From an uncultured Bacilli bacterium (GTDB lineage Bacteria > Bacillota_I > Bacilli_A > RF39 > UBA660), in NCBI GenBank assembly GCA_947626535.1, contig CANQSO010000007.1, forward strand, positions 1 through 39,715: a stretch of 39,715 nucleotides of DNA. The letters run 5' to 3'. This document shows positions 31,822 to 39,336 of this stretch, piece by piece. The notes under the pieces were generated by a model. The model made no database searches, was not told the origin of the DNA, and was given only the letters and a program-made list of their open reading frames with translations. Position 1 is the stretch's first letter. Every line of letters starts with the position of its first letter. Made by a program: the position numbers and the translations under genes.

Positions 31822-32515
31822 GACTTTTATTTTAAATTCAATAAAAAAATTAGGAAATAAATATGGGGTTCATGAAAGTTTTTCAGATGTTGTAATTGTT
31901 TGTGCATATTCATTAGCAAATCAAAGTGAAAAAATTGATAGACGTGAAAAGGAATTTATGAGAGTAGTTAATAAATATACCAAAGAAGAACAACAATTAT
32001 TTCCAAAAATTTTAGCTGCTTTAGTATTGGAATATGATAAATATTATAAAGCAGATGAGCCTTTAGATATTCTTGGCGATATTTATTTAGAATTAAATTT
32101 ATATAATAAATCAACTGCTCAATTTTTTACTCCAATGAATGTATGCAAACTTATGTCGAACCTAGTAATTGATAAAGAAATAATTAAAAAGAGTTTAAAG
32201 CAAAAAGGATATATTACTATTGCTGATCCAGCTTGTGGTAGTGGAAGAACATTATATGCTTCGTATAGTAAATTATTGGAAGATGGGGTAAATAAAGAAG
32301 ATATATTAGTAGAAGCAGCAGATATTGATTTAGTTTGTAGTTGTATGACTTACATTCAACTGTCTATTATGGGTGCAAGTGCTATTGTATATCATCAAAA
32401 TAGTTTAAGTAAAGAAACTTATGATACCTTTTATACACTTAATTATGTATTAAACACTAACTTACAAGAAAAAATGGTAAAAAATACGTCTAAAGGAGAT
32501 GATTTTGAAGTATGA
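31793..32515 (+). CDS. N6-adenine methyltransferase-like protein lacking the NPPY motif
   Basis: This 240-aa protein contains 'QFFTPMNVCKLM' and the SAM-binding motif I DPACGSG (about 144-150) of HsdM-type adenine methyltransferases. After motif I it continues with 'AADIDLVCSCMTYIQLSIMGASA' but ends without the catalytic NPPY/DPPY motif and without a target-recognition domain. It is about half of a normal HsdM subunit. It may bind SAM or DNA without methylating, or act with a partner. A catalytically active enzyme seems unlikely from this sequence. It overlaps both neighbours and belongs to the operon. Confidence 0.75.
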   Translation: MKETKEILDRTFILNSIKKLGNKYGVHESFSDVVIVCAYSLANQSEKIDRREKEFMRVVNKYTKEEQQLFPKILAALVLEYDKYYKADEPLDILGDIYLELNLYNKSTAQFFTPMNVCKLMSNLVIDKEIIKKSLKQKGYITIADPACGSGRTLYASYSKLLEDGVNKEDILVEAADIDLVCSCMTYIQLSIMGASAIVYHQNSLSKETYDTFYTLNYVLNTNLQEKMVKNTSKGDDFEV

Positions 32516-33045
32516 ATTATTTATATAAAAATAAAGTTGAAGATGTTTACTTAGCAGATATAGGAAAAATATCTAAAATTATAGATGTTAATTCAAAATA
32601 TAAAAATAAATTAATATATGAATCTGGAGGAACAGATAACGGATATTGTTATAAAGATTACAATAGTTTTAAAAATAAACCAGATGAAGTTTGCTATATT
32701 CCAGAGTGTAGTTTTGATTATGATACTTTATTTGTAGATTATGTAAATGAAAATAAAGATAAATTAATTGAAGAAGGAGGATTATCAACTGCTAATTCCA
32801 TAAAGGAAGAAATAAGAAATTATTTAGAATATGAAGAATATTATTATAGATATCAAAAAAAAGATATTTTTTATACAATTAAAGCTAAAGATTTTGATGA
32901 TGAATTAATTAACATTATTGCATCAGAAGTTTTTGAAGCAGTTGATTGGGAAGCTACACAAACATATATAAGTGATGTAGATTGGGAAGAAGAAATTAAA
33001 AGTTATTATGATGAAAAAATAAAAGGAGATGAGTTAGAAATATGA
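32512..33045 (+). CDS. Hypothetical highly acidic protein
   Basis: This 177-aa protein overlaps the methylase-like gene by four bases (ATGA) and the following gene in the same way. It is strongly acidic and Tyr-rich (EYEEYYYRYQKKD, EAVDWEATQ, DVDWEEEIKSYYDEK). Acidic proteins next to methylase-like genes on mobile elements are sometimes DNA mimics that block restriction; that is a guess, not a family assignment. Confidence 0.55.
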   Translation: MNYLYKNKVEDVYLADIGKISKIIDVNSKYKNKLIYESGGTDNGYCYKDYNSFKNKPDEVCYIPECSFDYDTLFVDYVNENKDKLIEEGGLSTANSIKEEIRNYLEYEEYYYRYQKKDIFYTIKAKDFDDELINIIASEVFEAVDWEATQTYISDVDWEEEIKSYYDEKIKGDELEI

Positions 33046-33272
33046 ACTTTGATAAGATAATAAATGATATGCAATTGCTTCAAACAAAAGTTAAAGATTA
33101 TGAGCAAAAATATAAATTTATTGAGGATACAATTAGTTCAATCAATAAAGATATAGCTAAATTTGAAAAGAAAAAAGATAATCTTACAGATGAAATTGAT
33201 AAGCATATTTTAAGTATTAAAATATTGGCTATGAAAGATATAGTTAATAGATTTAATATGAATGACAAATAA
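33042..33272 (+). CDS. Small coiled-coil protein
   Basis: This 76-aa protein is almost entirely helical with heptad-like spacing (MQLLQTKVKDYEQKYKFIED, then IAKFEKKKDNLTDEIDKHIL). It overlaps the preceding stop (ATGA). It probably forms oligomers or binds a partner; the function is unknown. Confidence 0.55.
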   Translation: MNFDKIINDMQLLQTKVKDYEQKYKFIEDTISSINKDIAKFEKKKDNLTDEIDKHILSIKILAMKDIVNRFNMNDK

Positions 33273-33286
33273 GAGGGGGTATAGTA

Positions 33287-34255
33287 TTGGAAATGGAAAA
33301 AGAATTTTTTGATTTTTTAAAAAGTGATAGAGTTATAGAAACATTTAATTATAATAATAATTCAAAAATAATGGTTAATAAAATTAAATGTAACGATAAA
33401 ATAGATATATTATATTCATTAGATACCTATAATGGAACTTTTTTTGATTTGAAAACACCGTTTAAATATAGTGGTATTTATGATAAAGAAAATAATAAAT
33501 TGTATGATATTGATTATTTTTTAAAAACACGTTTATTAGATTGGGATTACAATGATGATAGGTCAATAAGTTCATCTGAATTGCATAAAAAAATAAGCCA
33601 AGATATGAATGATAAAATTAATGAATTAATAGTTGATAATAAAAACGATATTTTTAATATTGAAGAAGTTGAAATAGCAGAAGAAATAAGCGAAAAAGAT
33701 ATTTTAAATGACTTTATGGAGGGAGAAACATCTGCCACATTAAAAGATTTTTATATAGAATATAGAAGTGAAAAACCACAAAATATAATTGATTATTTAA
33801 CTGATAAAGAACCATTTTTAGAGGAAGAATCAAGAGATTTTATTATGAATAATATGACAAAAATTATAAAAGGTTTAGTTATTTCAAATGAAAAAAGAAA
33901 AGTACTAAAACAAATTGAAGAAGATAAAACGCACCCTTACCATAAAATAAAAGAAATAGTAGATTCTGTAATTAAAAATAGGTGTGTAACTGTTAATTTA
34001 ACAATAAATAAATCTGGAATAGAACAAACTTTTAAATATGATGCAGAGATGCTTAAAAATAATTTTAATTCATCTTATTTATCAACTTATGGAATTGAAA
34101 AATTAGCTGAAAGAGATTTATTTGAAAAAACTTACGGTAGATGTGAAGTTATACATTATGAGGATATTGTTAAAATAACCTATGGTAAAAAAACTATTTA
34201 TGAAGATTTAAATTTTAAAGAAAAAGAAAAGCAGGAAGAAATATGCAGTTTGTAG
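33287..34255 (+). CDS. Hypothetical protein before the primase gene
   Basis: This 322-aa protein probably begins at TTG 33287, seven bases from GAGGGGG; ATG 33293 is the alternative. It is charged and cytoplasmic, with an N-terminal strand-rich part (about 1-100) and an acidic helical middle. Its C-terminal section (VTVNLTINKSGIEQTFKYDA, IVKITYGKKTIYEDL) looks like a small beta-rich domain. No family is recognised. It overlaps the primase start by 13 bases. Confidence 0.55.
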   Translation: MEMEKEFFDFLKSDRVIETFNYNNNSKIMVNKIKCNDKIDILYSLDTYNGTFFDLKTPFKYSGIYDKENNKLYDIDYFLKTRLLDWDYNDDRSISSSELHKKISQDMNDKINELIVDNKNDIFNIEEVEIAEEISEKDILNDFMEGETSATLKDFYIEYRSEKPQNIIDYLTDKEPFLEEESRDFIMNNMTKIIKGLVISNEKRKVLKQIEEDKTHPYHKIKEIVDSVIKNRCVTVNLTINKSGIEQTFKYDAEMLKNNFNSSYLSTYGIEKLAERDLFEKTYGRCEVIHYEDIVKITYGKKTIYEDLNFKEKEKQEEICSL

Positions 34256-35223
34256 ATAGAGATGATATAGATGCTTTTAAATCAATGCTTGCTGATTATT
34301 TAATAACTAAACACAATATTACAAATTTAAAAGATAACTTTACTTGTTTGAATCCTAATCATGAGGATAAACACCCTAGCATGAATTATTCAAGTAAGTA
34401 TAATATTTGTCATTGTTTTGGTTGTGGAATAACATATGATATTTTTGATTTAATTGGACAAGATTATGGAGTAGATTCTTTTAAAGAAAAAATTCAAATT
34501 GCTCAAAGATTATATCCAAATATTTCAAATATTATATTTAAAAAAGCAGATGTAATAGAATCAGAAAATAAAATAGATTTTACAAACTATTTTAAAAAAT
34601 GTCTTAATAAAATAAATGAAACAGATTATTTAAATAAGCGAAAAATAGATTTAAAATTACTAAAAAAATATAATATAGGGTATGATGATAAAAAAGAAAT
34701 GGTTATTTTTCCAATTAATAAATATTGTTATTTTGCTAGAAGTGTTTCAGGAAATAGTAAGATGAAATCTAAAGGAAAAAGTTATTTGTGGAATGAAGAA
34801 TTAATCAAAAATTCTGATAAAAAAACATTAATATATGTAACAGAAAGTATCATAGATTCTTTATCATTAGAAACAATAGATCCAAATGTTAATACCGTTG
34901 CGTTAAATGGTGTTACTAATTATGGAAGACTATTAGAAGTGGTTAAGGAAGAAAATTTTAAAGGAACTTTTATACTAGTTTTTGATAATGATAAAGCTGG
35001 TGAAATGTATCAAAATATTGTGAAAGATGAATTAAAAAAAATAAATATTAATTCATTTAAAGCAGATTTAATTTCTAATTTTAGTACGGAAGAAGTCAAA
35101 GATTTAAATGAAGCATTGATAAAAAATAAAGATATTTTGTTAGAAAAATATAATTATTTTAATGATAATTATAAAATGTTTGTAGAAAAAAATAATGAAA
35201 ATGAGGTGGATTTAGAACTATGA
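34243..35223 (+). CDS. DNA primase (CHC2 zinc finger plus Toprim)
   Basis: This 326-aa protein has the CHC2-type zinc finger with ligands Cys35, His40, Cys58 and Cys61 (CLNPNH ... CHCFGC), followed by a Toprim-type domain: the acidic Glu in IYVTESIIDSLSLE (about 198-212) and the DxD in LVFDNDKAG (about 245-253). It would make RNA primers for replication of the transferred strand. It is much shorter than host DnaG and lacks a helicase-binding domain, as is usual for plasmid and element primases. It is coupled to the next gene by ATGA. Confidence 0.85.
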   Translation: MQFVDRDDIDAFKSMLADYLITKHNITNLKDNFTCLNPNHEDKHPSMNYSSKYNICHCFGCGITYDIFDLIGQDYGVDSFKEKIQIAQRLYPNISNIIFKKADVIESENKIDFTNYFKKCLNKINETDYLNKRKIDLKLLKKYNIGYDDKKEMVIFPINKYCYFARSVSGNSKMKSKGKSYLWNEELIKNSDKKTLIYVTESIIDSLSLETIDPNVNTVALNGVTNYGRLLEVVKEENFKGTFILVFDNDKAGEMYQNIVKDELKKININSFKADLISNFSTEEVKDLNEALIKNKDILLEKYNYFNDNYKMFVEKNNENEVDLEL

Positions 35224-35669
35224 ATAATGAAAAAAATTTGAAAGAAAAAATAAGTGAAAAAGATAAAGCTAAGTTAAATTATAAACAAAAATTAGAACTT
35301 ATTAAACAACATTATGGAGTAGAATTTGATGTAACATCTTTAAAAGATGGAAGTATAAATGATGTTAAATTTATGAATTTAAAATACAAAAATGAATTTA
35401 ATAATTTAACAATTGTATACAACAATGTTTTAAAAAAATTTGATTATTTATTTTGTGAATATATTGATGTTAAGACAGTTAAAAATTTAAATCATAAAAA
35501 GGTAATTCCAATCTTAAATAAAGAATACAAATTAAAATTGATAATAGCTGAAATAAATCGAGCAAATGAAGAATACAGAAAAAAAATTAATGAAATTGAA
35601 TCTAAATATCAAGCAACAATTGATAATAATGAAAAAGTGTTACAAATTAAAAAAAATGATGAAGAATAA
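35220..35669 (+). CDS. Hypothetical charged, partly coiled-coil protein
   Basis: This 149-aa protein is very rich in Lys, Glu and Asn. Helical coiled-coil-like ends (NEKNLKEKISEKDKAKLNYK and NRANEEYRKKINEIESKYQA) flank a short strand-rich centre. It overlaps the primase stop by four bases and ends the replication block just before oriT. Function unknown. Confidence 0.55.
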   Translation: MNNEKNLKEKISEKDKAKLNYKQKLELIKQHYGVEFDVTSLKDGSINDVKFMNLKYKNEFNNLTIVYNNVLKKFDYLFCEYIDVKTVKNLNHKKVIPILNKEYKLKLIIAEINRANEEYRKKINEIESKYQATIDNNEKVLQIKKNDEE

Positions 35670-35731
35670 GAGTTGGTAATACATTTTAAGCCTTAATTAA
35701 AAGGGAAAAATTAAAAAAGATAATACATTTA

Positions 35732-35847
35732 GCATATAATTATATGCGTTTTTGCAAGTGCAAAAACATTTTTACACCAAAAATTTTGAATAGAAGCCTT
35801 ATAAAATAAGGGTTCTTTTCAAAATTGGTGTAATCATCATATCCTGT
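35732..35847 (+). other. oriT: Candidate origin of transfer (oriT)
   Basis: In order: a perfect 16-bp palindrome GCATATAATTATATGC (35732-35747), a palindrome GTTTTTGCAAGTGCAAAAAC (35748-35767), and a long imperfect hairpin (35774-35831) with arms beginning ACACCAA and ending TTGGTGT. Its inner stem is CCTTAT/ATAAGG. Then comes TATCCTG (35840-35846), the core of IncP-type MOBP nic regions, where the cut would fall after the G. This lies just upstream of the RHH accessory and relaxase genes, as in many MOBP systems. The exact nick site is inferred. Confidence 0.75.
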
Positions 35848-35904
35848 TGAAGTTTGAAAATAGCAAAAAACGGGTAGTTTTGGATAAAAAAGGAGGTAGT
35901 TAAG

Positions 35905-36072
35905 ATGATAAAGATATTTGAAATAATATTTTTTTTAATGTCTATGAAAGCATTAATAATTCATAAAAATTCAGTTTTTGATTTCTTAATTATTTTGATT
36001 GTTTTAATAATTTTTTTTCTACTTGAAAAATTAATTGAATTAAAAATTGAAAGGGAACAACATAAAATATGA
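35905..36072 (+). CDS. Small membrane protein (55 aa)
   Basis: ATG 35905 follows AAAGGAGGT and encodes a 55-aa protein with one hydrophobic segment at about 25-40 (FDFLIILIVLIIFFLLEK), possibly a second weaker one near the N-terminus, and a charged C-terminus. Its stop overlaps the next start (ATGA). Strong ribosome binding site and coupling support it as a gene. Function unknown. Confidence 0.6.
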   Translation: MIKIFEIIFFLMSMKALIIHKNSVFDFLIILIVLIIFFLLEKLIELKIEREQHKI

Positions 36073-36467
36073 AAGCATATATTTTTATAAATGGTATGGT
36101 GATACCTAAAACTTTAAATAAAAAAAATGAAGCTGATTGGATAGATTTAGATGAACAATTTTCTTACGAATTATGTAACTATGGTATAAGTAAAAAATTT
36201 GAAAATTGTAAACAAGGTGCAATAGAAGATATTACTAAAACACCTCTTGGAAATTTAAATATTATTCCAAATAGTTACATAGGAATATTTGAAGTTGATT
36301 TAGATTTAGAAGAATATGATTCAATTGATGATAATAGTTTTCTTGCTGATTTTGATATTTTAGAAAAGGTAAATAAAAATAAAGATAAATTAATTTTTAG
36401 TGCTATGTATGATTCAAAGAAAAATTATGTAGAAAATTTTATCAATCAAAAAAATATGGAGTATTAA
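36069..36467 (+). CDS. Hypothetical protein of the mobilization block
   Basis: This 132-aa acidic cytoplasmic protein is coupled to the small membrane protein before it. It shows a mixed strand/helix pattern (NSYIGIFEVDLDLEEYDSI, LIFSAMYDSKKNY). No domain recognised. Its place between oriT and the RHH genes suggests a relaxosome or plasmid-biology role, without direct evidence. Confidence 0.55.
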   Translation: MKAYIFINGMVIPKTLNKKNEADWIDLDEQFSYELCNYGISKKFENCKQGAIEDITKTPLGNLNIIPNSYIGIFEVDLDLEEYDSIDDNSFLADFDILEKVNKNKDKLIFSAMYDSKKNYVENFINQKNMEY

Positions 36468-36469
36468 TT

Positions 36470-36787
36470 ATGAGCAGATATACTATTTATTTAAGTGAAG
36501 ATTTAGAAAAAAAATTAAATGAATATATGAAACAAAATAAAATAAAAAAAAGAAGTGTAGCAATAAAAGAATGTTTATGCAAAATAATTCAAAAAGAAGA
36601 TTATGATAGTTCAATTTATGAAATAAATGATAAATTGAATAGAATTTTATATCGAGAAAGTTTAAGTAGAAAATTGTTGGAACAGTTTTTTGCTAATATG
36701 GGATTTCAAGTTAATGAACCAACTGATAAAGATGAATTGTTAAAAGCATTTTATGAAAAAAATAATAATTTTAGGAGGTATGAATAA
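36470..36787 (+). CDS. Ribbon-helix-helix mobilization accessory protein 1
   Basis: This 105-aa protein starts MSRYTIYLSEDLEKKLNEYM, then KKRSVAIKECLCKIIQ, a clear strand-helix-helix pattern of CopG/MobC-like DNA-binding proteins. The C-terminal 50 residues are helical and may contact the relaxase. It lies between oriT and the relaxase, with another RHH gene next. It probably binds the oriT palindromes. Confidence 0.7.
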   Translation: MSRYTIYLSEDLEKKLNEYMKQNKIKKRSVAIKECLCKIIQKEDYDSSIYEINDKLNRILYRESLSRKLLEQFFANMGFQVNEPTDKDELLKAFYEKNNNFRRYE

Positions 36788-37015
36788 ATGAGAGAAAAAG
36801 TTGTTAGAAGAAGTGTTACGATTCCAAAAAATTTAGATACAAAAGTTTCTGCACTAGCTGAAAAATATTCATATAAAGTTAAAAACGATTTGTATGTAGA
36901 GTTATTAGAATTAGGAGCAATTAAATTTGAAGAAGATATTTCATTAAAAAATACGGTTTTAAATTTTATGAATAGAGTTGATGCTGTATTAGAAAAATTA
37001 GAAGAACCTAAGTAA
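36788..37015 (+). CDS. Ribbon-helix-helix mobilization accessory protein 2
   Basis: This 75-aa protein begins MREKVVRRSVTIPKNLDTKV, with ALAEKYSYKVKNDLYVELLELG after it, matching an RHH fold. AGGAGG lies inside the end of the preceding gene, and its stop overlaps the relaxase start (TAATG), so both are translated together. A relaxosome component, possibly a heteromeric partner of the protein before it. Confidence 0.7.
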   Translation: MREKVVRRSVTIPKNLDTKVSALAEKYSYKVKNDLYVELLELGAIKFEEDISLKNTVLNFMNRVDAVLEKLEEPK

Positions 37016-38481
37016 TGTTAGATGATTCAAAAACTATATTTATTACGCATCCTTATTATGCAGTTAATAACCCAGATAATAATTTTAGAATTTATAAGAA
37101 AGGCAAAAATTCTGATAGATGGCATTATACACAATGTAAAAATAAAATTGAATACCAAAAAAAGATAAAGGAATATATCTTAGGTTTTTGGGAATATACA
37201 AGAGATGAAGAAAAAGCATATACAAATGTTAGTGATTATCTTGAAAAAGATAACTCATCAATGTTTGATTATTTTATGGGTGGAAAAAAAGATGAAAAGA
37301 TTTTAATTGAAAAAAAGATGAAAAGAGAAGAAATGGCTATGACTAATAATGGTAATTTTTTAACGGATAATGATGCCAAAAACATGAGTAAACGTTGGAG
37401 CAAATATATTGATGATAGCAATATTGAATTAGCTGTTTTATCATTTAATCAAAAATATGTAGATAAAAATATTGATATTAAAGAACTACATAAGAAAATT
37501 ACTACAGATGTTATGCCAAAATTTTTGAGTTATTGTGGTTATGAAAAACCAAAAGAAAATTTGGAGTGGATTGTCGCATTGCATAATGATAGAGATAATA
37601 ATTATCATTTTCATATTGCATGGATTGAGAAAAATAAATGTTATAAAACCAAAAATAATAAATTAGAACACCGTAGGAAATTAATGTTAGAAGAAAAAGA
37701 GATTAATTTTATGAAAAGGCAAGCAGTTTTAACAATAGAAAGAAAAAAACTGTATACACCAGCAATTATTGAATTAGGAAAGAATTTAGATCAATTAAAG
37801 AGTTATTTTAACCCTAAAGATTGTAATTTTACTTTAAAAAATATAAAAGACTTAGAATTTGAAGAAAAAATAATTAAGTTAGGTTTTCTAATAAATGAGA
37901 TTCGTTCTACTGATAAAAAATATATTAAATATAATTCTCTACCAAAAAATCAAATAGGTTATGATATTAGGAGTTTAACAAAGGAAATTAAAAAAGATAT
38001 TTTTAAACAAAGTAAAATGAAACAATTAACAAAGGAAATAGAAAATGCAATCAATAAAATTAATGATATATTAATAGATATAGATAAAAGAAATAATATA
38101 TCAAAAGTAGGGTTTGAAAATATTTTAGAAAATAAATTAATCAAGGAAAAGATTGAAGCAGAAGATAATTATATTTTAAATGCTATTGTGAATCATGCTT
38201 TATATAATTTTTCTTATTATCGAAAAAAACTTAATAAAGACAATTTTAAATTAGAAGATTTAATTGATGAGATGGCATATCAATTTTATAAAAAAGATTT
38301 TAAAGAATTAAGAAATAAAAAAATATATTATACAAAAAAGAAATTGTTGATAAGAACTTTTAAAGGAAAAAGATATAAGAGTAATATTGAATATGCACTT
38401 GATAGACTTGGTTATGAACAAGAACAAGCTGCTAAAAAATTCTATGATATGTTTAATGAAACAAATGAATATGAAATATAA
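37015..38481 (+). CDS. MOBP-type relaxase
   Basis: This 488-aa protein has the metal-binding relaxase motif HNDRDNNYHFHIAW (His190, Asp192, Asn195, His198, His200), equivalent to HxDxxNxHxH of MobP/MobL enzymes. The N-terminal 180 residues hold the catalytic Tyr region (YEYTRDEEKAYTN-like text near 59-71) and SKRW..YIDDS; the precise nicking Tyr cannot be assigned by eye. The C-terminal half is helical and basic. It would nick oriT and stay attached to the transferred strand. Coupling to two RHH genes and the upstream IncP-like nic core support the call. Confidence 0.82.
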   Translation: MLDDSKTIFITHPYYAVNNPDNNFRIYKKGKNSDRWHYTQCKNKIEYQKKIKEYILGFWEYTRDEEKAYTNVSDYLEKDNSSMFDYFMGGKKDEKILIEKKMKREEMAMTNNGNFLTDNDAKNMSKRWSKYIDDSNIELAVLSFNQKYVDKNIDIKELHKKITTDVMPKFLSYCGYEKPKENLEWIVALHNDRDNNYHFHIAWIEKNKCYKTKNNKLEHRRKLMLEEKEINFMKRQAVLTIERKKLYTPAIIELGKNLDQLKSYFNPKDCNFTLKNIKDLEFEEKIIKLGFLINEIRSTDKKYIKYNSLPKNQIGYDIRSLTKEIKKDIFKQSKMKQLTKEIENAINKINDILIDIDKRNNISKVGFENILENKLIKEKIEAEDNYILNAIVNHALYNFSYYRKKLNKDNFKLEDLIDEMAYQFYKKDFKELRNKKIYYTKKKLLIRTFKGKRYKSNIEYALDRLGYEQEQAAKKFYDMFNETNEYEI

Positions 38482-38573
38482 AAAAGAAGTGTGACAATTT
38501 TAAAAAAAACACAAGATTATTTAAACAAAGAGAAAAGTGTGGCTTTTAGAGGTGAATCTCATTATGATGAAAA

Positions 38574-38602
38574 TACGTACAGTACTTATATAATGATACG
38601 TA
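38574..38602. repeat. Pair of TACGTA direct/palindromic repeats
   Basis: ATACGTA occurs at 38573-38579 and 38596-38602, each containing the palindrome TACGTA, centres 23 bp apart. They lie inside a wider 9-bp inverted repeat, TCTCATTAT (38557-38565) and ATAATGAGA (38631-38639). This is the gap between the relaxase and HU genes, a candidate regulatory or recombination site. Confidence 0.4.
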
Positions 38603-38680
38603 AAATAATGTTTAGATACTAACAGCAAAGATAATGAGAAAGTTAAAGTGTTAGAATAATTATTTGTTTTATAGAAATTA

Positions 38681-38689
38681 TGTTACAAT
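38681..38689 (+). promoter_or_regulatory. Extended -10 promoter of the HU gene
   Basis: TG-T-TACAAT (-10 at 38684-38689) lies about 25 bases before the HU start. No consensus -35 is seen at normal spacing, as extended -10 promoters allow. Confidence 0.55.
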
Positions 38690-38714
38690 GTATATAGATA
38701 GGAGGTGTATGCAG

Positions 38715-38990
38715 ATGAAAAAATCAGAAATGATTGAAGCAATTGCTAATTCAGCAAGCGTATCAAAAGCAGATGCTGAAAGAGTATTTAATGCAACTTT
38801 TGATTTATTTAAAGATGAATTATCAAAAGGAGAAAAAGTTTCAGTTGCTGGATTTGGTGTTTTTAAAACATCTAAAAGAGCTGCAAGAACTGGTCGTAAC
38901 CCATCTACTGGTGAACCAATTAAAATTGCTGCTAGTACAAGCGTTAGTTTTAAAGCTGGTACTGCTTTAAAAGAAACTGTAAATAAATAG
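38715..38990 (+). CDS. hup: HU-family nucleoid DNA-binding protein
   Basis: This 91-aa protein starts at ATG 38715, nine bases after AGGAGG; an ATG at 38709 is too close. The sequence is a full HU: MKKSEMIEAIANSASVSKAD, then the DNA-binding arm region with RAARTGRNPSTGEPIKI. HU bends and packs DNA, and helps recombination and replication initiation. It has its own promoter and terminator and higher GC than its neighbours, as expected for a highly expressed gene. It may be a chromosomal gene beside the element or an element-borne copy. Confidence 0.93.
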   Translation: MKKSEMIEAIANSASVSKADAERVFNATFDLFKDELSKGEKVSVAGFGVFKTSKRAARTGRNPSTGEPIKIAASTSVSFKAGTALKETVNK

Positions 38991-38991
38991 T

Positions 38992-39020
38992 AAGACTAAT
39001 CGAAAAGATAGTCTTTTTTT
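38992..39020 (+). terminator. Terminator of the HU gene
   Basis: AAGACTA and TAGTCTT form a 7-bp stem around a 10-base loop, followed by a T-run. Confidence 0.85.
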
Positions 39021-39028
39021 CATGGACA

Positions 39029-39037
39029 TGATATAAT
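39029..39037 (+). promoter_or_regulatory. Extended -10 promoter
   Basis: TG-A-TATAAT (-10 at 39032-39037) lies between the HU terminator and the next small gene. Predicted start near 39,044. Confidence 0.6.
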
Positions 39038-39064
39038 TTAGTTGTAAAATTAATGGTGGTATAT

Positions 39065-39301
39065 ATGAAGTATAGGGAAATGGAAAAATTATTTTATGCT
39101 AATAATGAATTAGAATTTAAATTACTTAACTTGATATATGTAATTAAAAGTACTGAAAGTGGAGTTGTTATATATCCAAAAATATATAGTAATAAAAAAA
39201 GCTATTATTTAGATTTTAATGATGCAATGAATAATTATGAAGTATATAAAGAACCACTTATTTCATATATGGATAGAATACATATAATTACAGACCAATA
39301 A
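39065..39301 (+). CDS. Hypothetical small protein
   Basis: This 78-aa protein starts at ATG 39065, with GGTGG five bases upstream; an in-frame ATG at 39053 would leave almost no leader before it. It is charged and strand-rich (NLIYVIKSTESGVVIYPKIY). No family is recognised. It has its own promoter and terminator. Confidence 0.55.
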   Translation: MKYREMEKLFYANNELEFKLLNLIYVIKSTESGVVIYPKIYSNKKSYYLDFNDAMNNYEVYKEPLISYMDRIHIITDQ

Positions 39302-39316
39302 CGGTCTTTTTGTTTT
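39292..39316 (+). terminator. Terminator after the small gene
   Basis: AGACC and GGTCT pair around a 6-base loop followed by a T-rich run. The stop codon lies in the loop. Confidence 0.65.
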
Positions 39317-39336
39317 ATATAAAAGGGGGTTTTAAA

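Larger units (their letters stand above)
17817..38481 (+). mobile_element. Core of an integrative conjugative/mobilizable element
   Basis: The segment contains VirB2-, VirB6- and VirB4-like transfer genes, an M23 hydrolase, an SSB, a primase, an oriT, RHH accessory proteins and a MOBP-type relaxase, all co-directional. I see no integrase, serine recombinase, VirD4/TraG coupling protein or clear att sites, so the ends are not defined. The shared palindromes suggest the left end lies before the LysR gene, near 12,720-12,830. The right end may be outside the window. Confidence 0.75.

Noticed and set aside
16086-36072. TGA recoded as tryptophan (Mollicutes code)
   Set aside because: TGA serves as stop in many ATGA overlaps, and conserved Trp positions use TGG.
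38734-38970. 78-codon frame within the HU gene
   Set aside because: It is the shifted frame of a well-conserved HU protein.
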